Origin: an uncultured Eubacteriales bacterium | GTDB lineage: Bacteria > Bacillota > Clostridia > Monoglobales > Monoglobaceae | DNA: 33,696 nt | Assembly (NCBI GenBank): GCA_905205855.1 | Contig: CAJLFL010000002.1 | Span: 1 to 33,696 of the forward strand | Direction of reading: 5' to 3' | Shown here: piece by piece, positions 24,848 through 33,696 of the stretch | How the letters are laid out: each line of letters begins with the position of its first letter | How positions within the stretch are numbered: the first letter of the stretch is position 1 | The notes under the pieces: generated by a model | The model's input: the letters and a program-made list of their open reading frames with translations, nothing else | The model's database searches: none | What the model was told of the DNA's origin: nothing | Made by a program: the position numbers and the translations under genes

Positions 24848-26416
24848 ATGAACAAAAGGTTTGCTGCCGCTATGGCGTTATGTCTTTCGGCAGGTATGGT
24901 TTTCAGCGGCTGCGGTGAGAAGAAAACGGCAAGCGAGGGAAGTGAAATTACATATCCGTCTGACGGAAGTGTGTACCCTATGCAGTGTGCGGATTCTTTA
25001 TCTGTATACACCGCCTATGATACAGATACCGAAAAAATAAAATACTGGCAGGAAAAAACAGGTGTAACGCTTGATTTTTCATCATCAATATCCGGAACAG
25101 GCAGCGAGGCTTTGTCATTGATGATTGCCTCCGATGATCTTCCCGATATACTTATTACGGATTTAAGTACCCAGCCGGGCGGCGTACAGAAGTATGCAGA
25201 TGATGGGGTTATAATCGACCTCACGGATTCAATAAAAGAATATGCACCTAATTTTAAAAAATTGCTTGATGAAAATGACGAAGTCAGAAAACTTTCTACA
25301 AGTGATGACGGCAAAAACTATTTCTTCCCTACAATAAGAGATGGAAACAAACTGCGTTCTTACAGAGGTCCGGTTATAAGAAAGGATTTGCTTGAAAAGT
25401 ATAATATTGATATTCCGGAAACAATAGACGATTGGCATAACATGCTGACTGTATTTAAAAACAACGGAATTCAGTATCCGCTTTGTTATCAGGTTGATAA
25501 CTATGAGCTGTACGGCGGTATATTCGGCGCATACGGCGTTGTCGCAGATTTTTATCGTGACAATGGCAAGGTTAAATACGGTTATCTTGAGGACGGAATG
25601 AGAGAGGGGCTTAAAACTCTTGCAAAATGGTACAGCGAGGGACTGCTCGATCAGAATATAGTAAACGCTTCATCAAACATGGATAACAATATGGTAAGCG
25701 GCAAATCCGCAGCAACCTTTACGACCTCCGGCGGAGGAATGGGCAAGTATCTGCGTGCAGGCAAACAGCAGACTGAGGGATACGATCTTGTAGGTGTACC
25801 GCTTCCGGTGCTTAATAAAGGCGATAAAGCGAAATTCAGTACATCGGTTTGGCCGGTTTCATATAATAACAACGGTTTTGTCACATCAAAGTGTACCAAT
25901 ATTGAGCTTGCGACAAGATTCCTTGACTTTGGATATTCCGAGGAAGGTCATATGCAGATGAACTTCGGTAAAGAAGGCGTAAGCTATGAAATGAAAGACG
26001 GGTATCCGACATATACTGATTTGATAATGAACAATCCTGACGGGCTATCGGTCGGCGATGCAATGACCGAGTGGATATTTGCTAACTGGTCCGGCCCGTT
26101 TGCACAGGATGAGAGATACATAGAGCAGTATAATCAATATGACCAGCAGAAAGCGGCTCTTACAAGCTGGGGTGAAAGACTTGAGATGTCAAGTGCTATG
26201 CCGCCTGTTTCGCTTACTGCGGATGAAAGTAACCGTATCAGCGTTATTATGAATAACGTAAAAACCTGTGCTAACGAGAATCTGTATAAGTTTATTATGG
26301 GAATTAAATCCGTAGATACAGATTACGATTCATTTATAAGCGAGCTTAAAGGCTTTGGTATAGATGAAGCTATAGAAATCTATACAACAGCTTTAGAGCG
26401 TTATAACAAGCGCTAA
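24848..26416 (+). CDS. ABC transporter oligosaccharide-binding lipoprotein (LplA-like)
   Basis: A 522-residue lipoprotein. The signal peptide ends in the lipobox FSGC with the lipidated Cys22, so it is anchored outside the membrane. The mature part has the family-1 solute-binding fold of the large LplA type: TDTEKIKYWQEKTGVTLDF, ASDDLPDILITD, EYAPNFKKLLDENDEVRKL, then YNNNGFVTSKC and the helical C-terminus. Such proteins capture oligosaccharides for the two permeases that follow. ATG 24848 has AGAGGAGG six bases upstream; an in-frame ATG at 24824 has no site and lies before that motif. The preferred ligand, presumably unsaturated uronate oligosaccharides, is inferred from the neighbours. Confidence 0.93.
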   Translation: MNKRFAAAMALCLSAGMVFSGCGEKKTASEGSEITYPSDGSVYPMQCADSLSVYTAYDTDTEKIKYWQEKTGVTLDFSSSISGTGSEALSLMIASDDLPDILITDLSTQPGGVQKYADDGVIIDLTDSIKEYAPNFKKLLDENDEVRKLSTSDDGKNYFFPTIRDGNKLRSYRGPVIRKDLLEKYNIDIPETIDDWHNMLTVFKNNGIQYPLCYQVDNYELYGGIFGAYGVVADFYRDNGKVKYGYLEDGMREGLKTLAKWYSEGLLDQNIVNASSNMDNNMVSGKSAATFTTSGGGMGKYLRAGKQQTEGYDLVGVPLPVLNKGDKAKFSTSVWPVSYNNNGFVTSKCTNIELATRFLDFGYSEEGHMQMNFGKEGVSYEMKDGYPTYTDLIMNNPDGLSVGDAMTEWIFANWSGPFAQDERYIEQYNQYDQQKAALTSWGERLEMSSAMPPVSLTADESNRISVIMNNVKTCANENLYKFIMGIKSVDTDYDSFISELKGFGIDEAIEIYTTALERYNKR

Positions 26417-26442
26417 ACTGAAAACAAGAAAGGAGTATGGGC

Positions 26443-27411
26443 GTGAATAATACATCACAAACAAAACAGAACTATTTTGCCCGTCTCGCGAAAAGTGTAC
26501 TGAACTATTGTGTACGTCTGATAAAGGACATTCGGATGCATAAAGGTGCATATCTGATTGTACTGCCTGTAGTTGTGTTTTATATATTGTTTCATTACAA
26601 GCCTATGTACGGACTGATAATTGCATTTAAGAATTATTCTCCGGCAAAGGGAATTATGGGCAGCAGTTGGGCAGGCTTTAAGCATTTTGAGGATTTTCTG
26701 ACAAATCCGTATTTCTGGCGTTTGATGAGAAATACGTTGACGATAAGTCTGAGCAACCTTATATTCTCATTCCCCGCGCCTATTATACTGGCGCTGTTGC
26801 TTAACGAGATAAAAAATAAAGCGTTTCTGCGCGGCTCTCAGATGATTATGTATATACCGCACTTTATATCACTGGTTGTTATCTGCGGTATGATAATAAA
26901 CTTTACCGATATTGACGGAGTAATAAATGACCTTTTAAATGTTTTCGGTATAGAGCGCAAGGCATATCTTAACTATCCGCAATACTTCGTGCCGATATAC
27001 GTTATATCGGATATATGGCAGGGAATAGGCTGGAACTCCATAATCTATATGGCTGCGCTGACCGGTATAGATACCTCGCTTTATGAGGCGGCAACGATAG
27101 ACGGCGCGGGCAGATGGAAGCAGACGCTGCATGTGACTATTCCGGGAATTTTACCTACTATAATAATTATGCTGCTTATGAGGATAGGTAATCTTTTATC
27201 TGTCGGATATGAAAAGGTTATACTTTTGTATAATCCGCTTACATATGAAACCGCAGATATAATTTCTACATATGTATACCGTAAAGGTCTGCTTGAACAG
27301 AATTACAGCTTTTCGACCGCGGTGGGTTTGTTTAACTCGATAATCAGCTTTATTCTGCTTATCGGTGCAAATACACTAAGCAAACGCTGCGGCGAAGGTT
27401 CGTTATGGTAA
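26443..27411 (+). CDS. ABC oligosaccharide transporter permease (LplB-like)
   Basis: A 322-residue permease with six predicted helices. It has MHKGAYLIVLPVVVFYILFHYKPMYGLIIAFKNYSP near the N-terminus, highly typical of LplB proteins, and the EAA loop YEAATIDGAGRWKQTLHVTIPGI that contacts the ATPase. GTG 26443 is preferred over ATG 26437 because AAAGGAG is only one base from that ATG but seven from the GTG. It lies 26 bases after the lipoprotein gene. No ATPase gene is in the window; these systems generally share a single MsmX-type ATPase encoded elsewhere. Confidence 0.94.
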   Translation: MNNTSQTKQNYFARLAKSVLNYCVRLIKDIRMHKGAYLIVLPVVVFYILFHYKPMYGLIIAFKNYSPAKGIMGSSWAGFKHFEDFLTNPYFWRLMRNTLTISLSNLIFSFPAPIILALLLNEIKNKAFLRGSQMIMYIPHFISLVVICGMIINFTDIDGVINDLLNVFGIERKAYLNYPQYFVPIYVISDIWQGIGWNSIIYMAALTGIDTSLYEAATIDGAGRWKQTLHVTIPGILPTIIIMLLMRIGNLLSVGYEKVILLYNPLTYETADIISTYVYRKGLLEQNYSFSTAVGLFNSIISFILLIGANTLSKRCGEGSLW

Positions 27412-27424
27412 GGGGGACAGAAAT

Positions 27425-28282
27425 ATGAAAACAACAAACGGACAAAAAATATTTGCAGTGTTTAATTATTTAATAATAAGCTGTCTTGTTATTATTACTC
27501 TGTACCCATTCTGGCATATTGTGATGGCGTCCTTCAGCGATTCGGCAAAGCTTATGGCGCATAGCGGTATTATATTAAAGCCGATCGGCTTCAGCACAAA
27601 GGCATATCATCAGGTGCTTAAAGACAGCACAATTATTCGCAGCTTTTTGAACACTGTATTTATAATAGTGACAAAGAATTCACTGTCAATTCTGCTGACG
27701 CTTTTCGGTGCATACTTTCTGTCCAGGAAGAACATGATGCTGACGCCTTTTATATCACTTATGGTGGTTATTACAATGTTCTTTTCCGGCGGATTGATTC
27801 CGGGTTACTTAAATGTGCGTCAGCTGCACCTTGACAATACATATTGGGCGCTGATATTGCCGTCGGCAATTACCACATTTAACCTTATTATACTCAGAAC
27901 AGGCTTTCAGGGCGTTCCGGAAAGCCTGGAGGAATCGGCGCGGTTGGACGGCGCAGGTGATTTGCAGATATTATTCAAAATCCTTGTTCCGCTGGTTTTG
28001 CCGTCAATAATGGTCGTATTGCTTTATTATGTGGTGGCAACGTGGAACTCATGGTTTGACGCCATGATATATTTAAGAAAGCGTGAGCTTTTCCCGCTGC
28101 AGCTGATTCTGCGTGAAATATTGGTGGAAAGCCAGGTTAAAATGGATACCGATTCAGAAGTAACCGAGGAAACAATCCAGTATGCAGTCATGACTGTTTC
28201 GACTGTACCGATTTTACTTGTATATCCGTTTATGCAGAAATACTTTGTAAAAGGTGCTACGGTTGGTGCGGTCAAGGGATAA
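27425..28282 (+). CDS. ABC oligosaccharide transporter permease (YtcP/LplC-like)
   Basis: A 285-residue permease and the second channel subunit. It has the N-terminal ISCLVIITLYPFWHIVMASFSD, the EAA loop LEESARLDGAGDLQILFKILVPLVLPSIM, and the C-terminal VPILLVYPFMQKYFVKGATVGAVKG, all standard for the YtcP/LplC group. It starts 14 bases after the first permease behind AAGGGGG. With the lipoprotein and the other permease it forms the importer feeding the cytoplasmic GH88 enzyme. Confidence 0.95.
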   Translation: MKTTNGQKIFAVFNYLIISCLVIITLYPFWHIVMASFSDSAKLMAHSGIILKPIGFSTKAYHQVLKDSTIIRSFLNTVFIIVTKNSLSILLTLFGAYFLSRKNMMLTPFISLMVVITMFFSGGLIPGYLNVRQLHLDNTYWALILPSAITTFNLIILRTGFQGVPESLEESARLDGAGDLQILFKILVPLVLPSIMVVLLYYVVATWNSWFDAMIYLRKRELFPLQLILREILVESQVKMDTDSEVTEETIQYAVMTVSTVPILLVYPFMQKYFVKGATVGAVKG

Positions 28283-28306
28283 TATGGTCGGAAAGGAGAG
28301 AATGGC

Positions 28307-31300
28307 TTGAAAAAACTGACAAAACTTTTAGCTTTGCTTCTTGTGACGCTTTCCGTGGCAGCTTTGGGAACAATAGCCGGCTATGCGGCTTTTGGTCTGC
28401 CTGACGGCGGAAGCGAGGACGAAGAATCAAAAGAGCTTAGCATTATGGATTTCAGTACAATGGCTTCTGTAGCAAAAACAGGCTTTGCGCCGAGCGCAGA
28501 CCATGTAAAAGACGGAAAGTTTTCTGCCTATTGGAATCATAATAATAAAACGCGTGTTGATATGAATAATGTTCCGACAGACTGGTCGGATTATTATGAG
28601 CTTAATCTTTCGATGTTCAGCAAAAACGCTGCGGGAACAAAGTTTGTAATTGTTATGGTATGCGATGTAGGGTATTTTTATACTACTATAACCGCAGAGG
28701 AAGGTCAGCACGATTATTCAATAAGCTTTGGAGATATAAAGGCTCAGCCCGGATCGGACTGGAGCGGAATTAAGTATGTGAGGTTCTCCGCGGACGGCTG
28801 GTCAATGACGCCGTCATATGATGCGGAATACTGGATAAACAGCTTTAAAATAAAAAAGATAGGCGAAGGAATTGAGCGTTTATATCCGTCTGCTGATGTT
28901 GCGGCGGCATATAACGCGCTTGAGGGAAACGCCGCAGTATACGCAGGCGGCAGACAGGTTGTGTCCGGCAAGGAGGTAACCCCGTATAAGGATATAGTAT
29001 GGAAGAACGACGTTACATATATTCCGGCTGAGCTGTTTAAGGATTACCTCAGTGCGTCGGTAAGCACAAAGGAATCCGAAAGCGAGATAAACGCGAATAG
29101 CGTAAAGCTTAACATAAAAGCTGACAGCAAAAATTATACCTTAAACGGAAAAAGCGGCGAGTTTAAAAACGCACCGTATAAAGAGGCAGATACGCTGTAT
29201 GTTCCGGGTGAGGAAACAGCAGAGCTGCTTGGTTATCAGACAAAGGTTGATAAAAAGCTGCTTATCATGGGTGACGCAAAGGTCAGAAACTTTGATTCAT
29301 ACAGCAAGGTCAGCAACATGCGCGAGATTGCAGGCTATCTTGCGTATCACGAGGATGTAGATCCAAATTCCATATCAAAGGAAGAAATGAAGCTTGCCAA
29401 AGACCGCTGGAGATATTCTATTGTCGGTGATGAGAATATAGACCTGAATGATGAGTCGATTAAAGAAATTGTACGACAGATTGGTTTGAAGGGCAAGGCG
29501 TCATGGAATCTAATGGATAAATCCAATCCGGATTCATTGTTCCTCGGTAAAGCGCCGACAAACTCTGCAAACATGACCACTGAATATACACAGATATATT
29601 ATATGGCGCTGGCGTGGGCGCAGTACGGATCTGAATTCTATCACAATGAGGAGCTGCTTGATGATATACTGTATGCTCTTGACTGGATGTTTGAAAACCG
29701 CTATGGATATGACGAAATAGAGAATAATCCCGACAAGGTGTGGCGCGATCATACTCTGACCAACTGGTATGACTGGCAGATAGCCTCACCGGAATTACTG
29801 ACAGATATAATGATGCTGGTTGAGGATTATCTCACGCCGGAACAAAAAACAGATTATCTTGCTTTCTTCCAATATTGGGTACATGAGCAATGCTACAACT
29901 CGATGCACGTTGATGCAGGTATGAATGTTTTGCGTACCGATAGAAACTGGATAGGCTCATCACTTCTGCGTGAGGATGGCGTTGATTTGCTTGACGCGGT
30001 AAGCTGTCTGCACAACTGCTTCAGTTGGGCTGATACGTTTTCAACAAGAGAGGGCTTCTTCAGCGATGGCTCATACGTATTCCATTATAAGCACCCAATG
30101 TCGGCGCAGTACGGTATGCAGCAGTTTGAATACTCAGGACCGGTTCTTTCATTTATAAGCGGAACAAGCTTTGATTTTAAAAACCCAAGACGTGAGAATA
30201 TATTTGACTGGACCTTTGACGCATACGAGCCGATAATCTATGACGGTGCCATCTTCAGATTTGTAAAAGGCCGTTCGGTAAATTCAAGCGATCACGGCTA
30301 TGGCAGACAGTTTGTAAAAGGCATGTTAAATCTTTTGGAATTTGCCGACAGCGAAAATTCGGCAAATATGAAGTCGCTGATTAAATACTATGTTGAAACC
30401 GAAAAGGCAACCAATTACAGCGACAGTTCATTGTCCGTATGTCAGCGTCAGCAGATTTTAGATATTATGAATGATGAAAACATAAAGCCGAGAGAGGATT
30501 ATTATATCAGCAAGACCTATTATAACATGGATAAGGTTGCACATCAGCGTAAGACATGGGCAATCGGAATCTCAATGTCATCAAGCCGTATCTATGATTA
30601 TGAGTGTATCCACGGCGAGAACCTGACAGGCTGGTACACATCAGACGGTATGACACAGCTTATGCTTCAGAATGACCAGAAGCAGTTTACGGTAAATTAT
30701 TGGAACAATGTTGACCCGTATAAGTATCCGGGTACAACAGTGGATACACAAAAGCGTGACGCGCATACCATTGATACGGGTAATGCTTTTGTCAAGGATT
30801 TTGACTTTGTAGGCGGTGCTACCATAGATAACGAGTATTCAACCGCTGCACAAAAGCTGAACGGCTTTCATTTGGACGAAGACAAAACCCAAGGCACCGG
30901 AAATGTAATAAAAGCGCATAAGTCAACGCTTGTTGCACAAAAGTCATGGTTTATGTTTGATGATGAGGTTGTGTGCCTCGGTGCGGGAATAAACGCCGAT
31001 GACGGCTTTGATGTGCGTACTATAGTAGAAAACAGAAAAGCCAATAAGATGGAAAGTCTTATACCTGAGGATCAGATTACACCGGAAATTGAAGTAAAAG
31101 CGGTGGAGGCATCACAGACACCTCAGTCTGAAAACACTGCCGAAAATACCCTCGACAGAGATTACGGAACAAAATGGGCAGGTGAGGGGGCGTGTGATAT
31201 AACATATGATTTCGGCGAGGTTAAGACAGTCGGTATGGCAGGCTTTGCATTCCTCAACGGTAATAAGAGAACACAAAAGATTGACATTGATGTATCAACA

Positions 31301-32425
31301 GACGGTGAAAACTGGACAAAGATATTCAGCGGCAACAGCGGCGGTAAGACCGAGGGACTTGAGATATTCGACTTAAAGAATACCGAAGCACGCTATGTCA
31401 GACTTGACAGCTACGGCAATTCAGACGGCGGTGGTTGGGTAAGTCTTTCTGAGGCAGTATTCTACGGCGCATATACCGGAACGGAAGCAAAGGTAGTAGA
31501 GCCTGTATATGTTGCAGCTGAAAAAATCAATGTAAACGGCGAAAACATTACATTGGGCGAGGACGAATATACCACTGACGATACAAGCTATGTAAGCATG
31601 GAGAATGTCGCAGGCTATTACTTCCCTGAAAAAGGAAGCCTTACCATGAGAAAGACCTCCGGTACGACAAGCTTCTTTGAAATGTGGCTCAATCACGGTG
31701 TAAGTCCAAAGGGACAGGGATATGCTTATGTTATTCTGCCGAATATGACAGCAGAGCAAACAAAGCAGTATGCCGAAAATCCGGGTGTAGAGATACTCAG
31801 TAATACGGATAAACTTTCAGCCGTACGTGATAAGAGCACAGGTACAACCGGCGTAGTGTTCTGGGAACCCGGTACATTTGATGGTTTTACCGTTGAAAAG
31901 CCTATGATTCTTATGTATAAGGAAACCTCTGACGGCTTGTCGCTTGTGGTATCCGATCCTACGCATAAGCTGAGCGAGCAGACAATAAAAACAAACCGTA
32001 CTTTAAGTGCGGCAGAGCTTGACCATCGCGCAGAGCTGACAGACGGCGGAACGTCGATAAAGATAAACTTTACAGGTTCTGACGGCGAAAGCATAGCCTT
32101 AAAGCTGCGCAAAGGCGCTGTTGCGGCAAAGAATATGTACTTTACCGATAAAAAAGGCAATGTCATAGCTTCAGCAAATGCAGGTCAAAGCGTTATTGTT
32201 GCGGCAGATACGGATTTGTCCGATAAGAACATGACAATGCAGGTCGGACAGGATTCAGCAAGCAACAGACTGGTGGGCATAGACATAGGCGGCTATAACA
32301 AAGACAGTGCAAATCCGTATACAATGCAGGTGACGGCGCAAAACGGCGCCGCCACCCTGCACGGATTCCTTTGGCGCGGTATGACGCCTGTGTGTGAGGC
32401 ATCAATATTGCCGATACTTTCATAA
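28307..32425 (+). CDS. Secreted multidomain PL8 polysaccharide lyase with nested F5/8C domain
   Basis: A 1372-residue exported lyase from TTG 28307 (AAAGGAG upstream; the nearby ATG 28302 stops after two codons). Order: signal peptide (about 1-27); jellyroll-like domain (45-185); copper-amine-oxidase-N-like stalk (200-323); PL8 alpha-helical domain (325-700); PL8 central beta domain from about 735. The beta part has NMDKVAHQRKTWAIGISMSSSR and GENLTGWYTSDGM, both strong PL8 signatures. Catalytic candidates are Asn547, His593 and Tyr602 (the His-Tyr gap of nine matches known PL8), with the aromatic patch NWYDW at 486-490. A discoidin-like F5/8C domain (about 925-1055) interrupts the beta region, which resumes at about 1065. 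GRSVNS at 655-660 replaces the usual GRSISR. It cleaves uronic-acid polysaccharides (hyaluronan, chondroitin or xanthan in known members). Confidence 0.93.
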   Translation: MKKLTKLLALLLVTLSVAALGTIAGYAAFGLPDGGSEDEESKELSIMDFSTMASVAKTGFAPSADHVKDGKFSAYWNHNNKTRVDMNNVPTDWSDYYELNLSMFSKNAAGTKFVIVMVCDVGYFYTTITAEEGQHDYSISFGDIKAQPGSDWSGIKYVRFSADGWSMTPSYDAEYWINSFKIKKIGEGIERLYPSADVAAAYNALEGNAAVYAGGRQVVSGKEVTPYKDIVWKNDVTYIPAELFKDYLSASVSTKESESEINANSVKLNIKADSKNYTLNGKSGEFKNAPYKEADTLYVPGEETAELLGYQTKVDKKLLIMGDAKVRNFDSYSKVSNMREIAGYLAYHEDVDPNSISKEEMKLAKDRWRYSIVGDENIDLNDESIKEIVRQIGLKGKASWNLMDKSNPDSLFLGKAPTNSANMTTEYTQIYYMALAWAQYGSEFYHNEELLDDILYALDWMFENRYGYDEIENNPDKVWRDHTLTNWYDWQIASPELLTDIMMLVEDYLTPEQKTDYLAFFQYWVHEQCYNSMHVDAGMNVLRTDRNWIGSSLLREDGVDLLDAVSCLHNCFSWADTFSTREGFFSDGSYVFHYKHPMSAQYGMQQFEYSGPVLSFISGTSFDFKNPRRENIFDWTFDAYEPIIYDGAIFRFVKGRSVNSSDHGYGRQFVKGMLNLLEFADSENSANMKSLIKYYVETEKATNYSDSSLSVCQRQQILDIMNDENIKPREDYYISKTYYNMDKVAHQRKTWAIGISMSSSRIYDYECIHGENLTGWYTSDGMTQLMLQNDQKQFTVNYWNNVDPYKYPGTTVDTQKRDAHTIDTGNAFVKDFDFVGGATIDNEYSTAAQKLNGFHLDEDKTQGTGNVIKAHKSTLVAQKSWFMFDDEVVCLGAGINADDGFDVRTIVENRKANKMESLIPEDQITPEIEVKAVEASQTPQSENTAENTLDRDYGTKWAGEGACDITYDFGEVKTVGMAGFAFLNGNKRTQKIDIDVSTDGENWTKIFSGNSGGKTEGLEIFDLKNTEARYVRLDSYGNSDGGGWVSLSEAVFYGAYTGTEAKVVEPVYVAAEKINVNGENITLGEDEYTTDDTSYVSMENVAGYYFPEKGSLTMRKTSGTTSFFEMWLNHGVSPKGQGYAYVILPNMTAEQTKQYAENPGVEILSNTDKLSAVRDKSTGTTGVVFWEPGTFDGFTVEKPMILMYKETSDGLSLVVSDPTHKLSEQTIKTNRTLSAAELDHRAELTDGGTSIKINFTGSDGESIALKLRKGAVAAKNMYFTDKKGNVIASANAGQSVIVAADTDLSDKNMTMQVGQDSASNRLVGIDIGGYNKDSANPYTMQVTAQNGAATLHGFLWRGMTPVCEASILPILS

Positions 32426-32484
32426 CGGCGGATAAAATGCTCAAAAAAACATACTTGTATTAAATAAAGAAGGGATGGTTATAT

Positions 32485-33696
32485 ATGAAAAAACTTATGT
32501 CACTTTTACTTGCGGCAGCATTGATTTTGACAACTGTCGGAGGACTTTGCATATCCGTATCTGCAGATGAAACGGATATCGTATTGGGTGATTTTTCGCA
32601 GGGCGGATTAGACAGTTGGTCTCGGAGCAGCGGTGGAACGGTTGCAACAGATAATATTGTAAAAAGAGCCGGTAAGGCTTCAAGTCTTAAATGGAGCGAG
32701 CTTGGCAGCAGCAACTATATTTACTCACCGGAATTTAGTGCATCGGGAAAACAGCTTGGAGCTATGCTTGAAAAGAATTATATAAATTTTTGGGTTTATT
32801 CGGAAAAGGCAAACGGACAAAAGTTTAATTTCCTTATGTTCGATAAAACGAGCGGAGGGTATGCATATACAACTGTTACTGTTGACTGGTGTGGTTGGAA
32901 ACTTGTTACATGGGACAGAAGCAAGGTAGAACTTAAAAACTTTAATGGCAAGAAAACTGAGAATGACGTAACAACAGTTGTAGAGGCGAAAGCAACGGAC
33001 TCTGTATATTTTGCGCTAAATATAGGTGGCTGGAACGCAAAAGATGTGAAAGAAGATACTGTGCTTTATTTTGATAGCATTTGGTATTCGGCATCTAATC
33101 CTACAGAGATATCACAGACCGATGAAGTTACATTCAGCGTTGCAAACAACGCAACCGATATAAGCAAATCTCAAAAACAGTATGCCTTTACTGCAAATAA
33201 AGCTTTTGCGTATGGTATAGGCAACTTAAACGATTATACAGAGGTAAAAATCAACGGCACAGCGTTGACTGCCGGCACAGACTATACTGTTCAGCAGGAG
33301 CATAATGTGCTATATGTTACCTTAAACAGCAATTTGCCGGACGGTGCGTCCTGCAGCTTCGGACTTAAATCCGGAACACCGTTTGCAGACGGCTCAAATC
33401 TTGCAACTGCATTTACATCTTCGTTTACCGCAAAATCTGACTTCTTTATGATAGGCGATTTCTCACAGCCGGGAAAAACTTTTAGAGATACTGATTACAC
33501 GGATCTGACAAGCGCATGGAAAATCTCCGGCAAGCCTGAGTATATGGTGCAAAATGATGAGGTAACAATGGCGGAAAAGGATTTATCGCTTAAATGGGAA
33601 CTGAAAGAAGTTGAAAGTAACGGAAGTACAACAGTTTCAAACACACGTCTTTGCTCTCCGCAAATTGACAATATAGGAAATGCACTAAAATATGAT
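32485..33696 (+). CDS. Large secreted modular protein, 5' part only (window edge)
   Basis: An open frame of 404 codons runs off the window end, so it is partial. ATG 32485 follows GAAGGGA. A signal peptide (about 1-27, cleavage near VSA) leads into a jellyroll-like domain (34-203) starting GDFSQGG, then an Ig-like linker (about 205-318), then a second domain at 322 onward starting GDFSQPG. Both domains share features such as the SLKW segment (residues 67-70 and 368-371) followed by an SPEF/SPQI-type strand. They resemble the N-terminal domain of the upstream PL8 lyase and are probably carbohydrate-binding. No terminator lies in the 59 bases between the genes, so it is likely in the same operon. 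Its catalytic part, if any, is outside the window. Confidence 0.85.
   Translation, partial: MKKLMSLLLAAALILTTVGGLCISVSADETDIVLGDFSQGGLDSWSRSSGGTVATDNIVKRAGKASSLKWSELGSSNYIYSPEFSASGKQLGAMLEKNYINFWVYSEKANGQKFNFLMFDKTSGGYAYTTVTVDWCGWKLVTWDRSKVELKNFNGKKTENDVTTVVEAKATDSVYFALNIGGWNAKDVKEDTVLYFDSIWYSASNPTEISQTDEVTFSVANNATDISKSQKQYAFTANKAFAYGIGNLNDYTEVKINGTALTAGTDYTVQQEHNVLYVTLNSNLPDGASCSFGLKSGTPFADGSNLATAFTSSFTAKSDFFMIGDFSQPGKTFRDTDYTDLTSAWKISGKPEYMVQNDEVTMAEKDLSLKWELKEVESNGSTTVSNTRLCSPQIDNIGNALKYD

Noticed and set aside
32460..32714. - strand frames at the start of the last gene
   Set aside because: They are shadows of the signal-peptide and first-domain codons of the + strand gene that runs off the window edge.

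Overview
The window looks like chromosomal DNA from an anaerobic, spore-forming member of the Clostridia, probably an intestinal or polysaccharide-degrading lineage. The evidence is the IspH-ribosomal protein S1 fusion, the SCIFF peptide with its radical SAM maturase, a minimal spoVAC-spoVAD-spoVAE operon, Gram-positive ribosome binding sites (AGGAGG), TTG/GTG starts, moderate-to-low GC and a secreted SLH-domain protein. I cannot name a genus from sequence alone. I saw no rRNA, tRNA, CRISPR array, insertion sequence or phage genes. No stretch longer than about 300 bases lacks a gene.

Region 1 (29-6725, + strand) is core housekeeping: the ATPase YchF, a small coiled-coil zinc-ribbon protein, cytidylate kinase, a PlsC-type acyltransferase, the IspH-S1 fusion and MurD. 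It ends at a strong terminator shared with the convergent region 2.

Region 2 (6785-13290, - strand) reads as one operon in the order MarR regulator, membrane-fusion (HlyD/MacA-like) adaptor, ABC ATPase, MacB/FtsX-like permease, SLH-domain secreted protein. Gene ends overlap by 1 and 4 bases within the transporter, and the SLH gene follows 25 bases later, so the envelope protein and the exporter may work together.

Region 3 (13426-18811, + strand) is a protein-export and peptide-modification block: YajC, a four-helix membrane protein resembling TIGR04086, the 46-residue SCIFF precursor, a terminator-like hairpin, the SCIFF maturase, an unrecognised single-span protein with six cysteines that has its own promoter, then SecD and SecF.

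Region 4 (18863-20720, - strand) is the spoVACDE operon for loading dipicolinic acid into spores, with a possible sigma-G promoter. It is divergent from a 54-residue YnzC/DUF896 gene at 20839-21003, which is too short for a routine ORF list.

Region 5 (21246 to the window end, + strand) is a polysaccharide-utilisation locus: a membrane-bound AraC-type sensor-regulator, a cytoplasmic GH88 unsaturated uronyl hydrolase, an LplABC-type ABC oligosaccharide importer (lipoprotein plus two permeases, no ATPase here), a 1372-residue secreted multidomain PL8 lyase, and the first 404 residues of another large secreted modular protein cut off by the window edge. The inferred pathway is outside cleavage of a uronic-acid polysaccharide (glycosaminoglycan-like, or another PL8 substrate) to unsaturated oligosaccharides, import, and hydrolysis by GH88 inside the cell. 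The most unusual points are a discoidin-like domain nested inside the PL8 lyase, a changed active-site arginine motif in that lyase, the exporter-SLH operon, the six-cysteine protein beside the SCIFF system, and a possible internal S1 start inside the ispH fusion.
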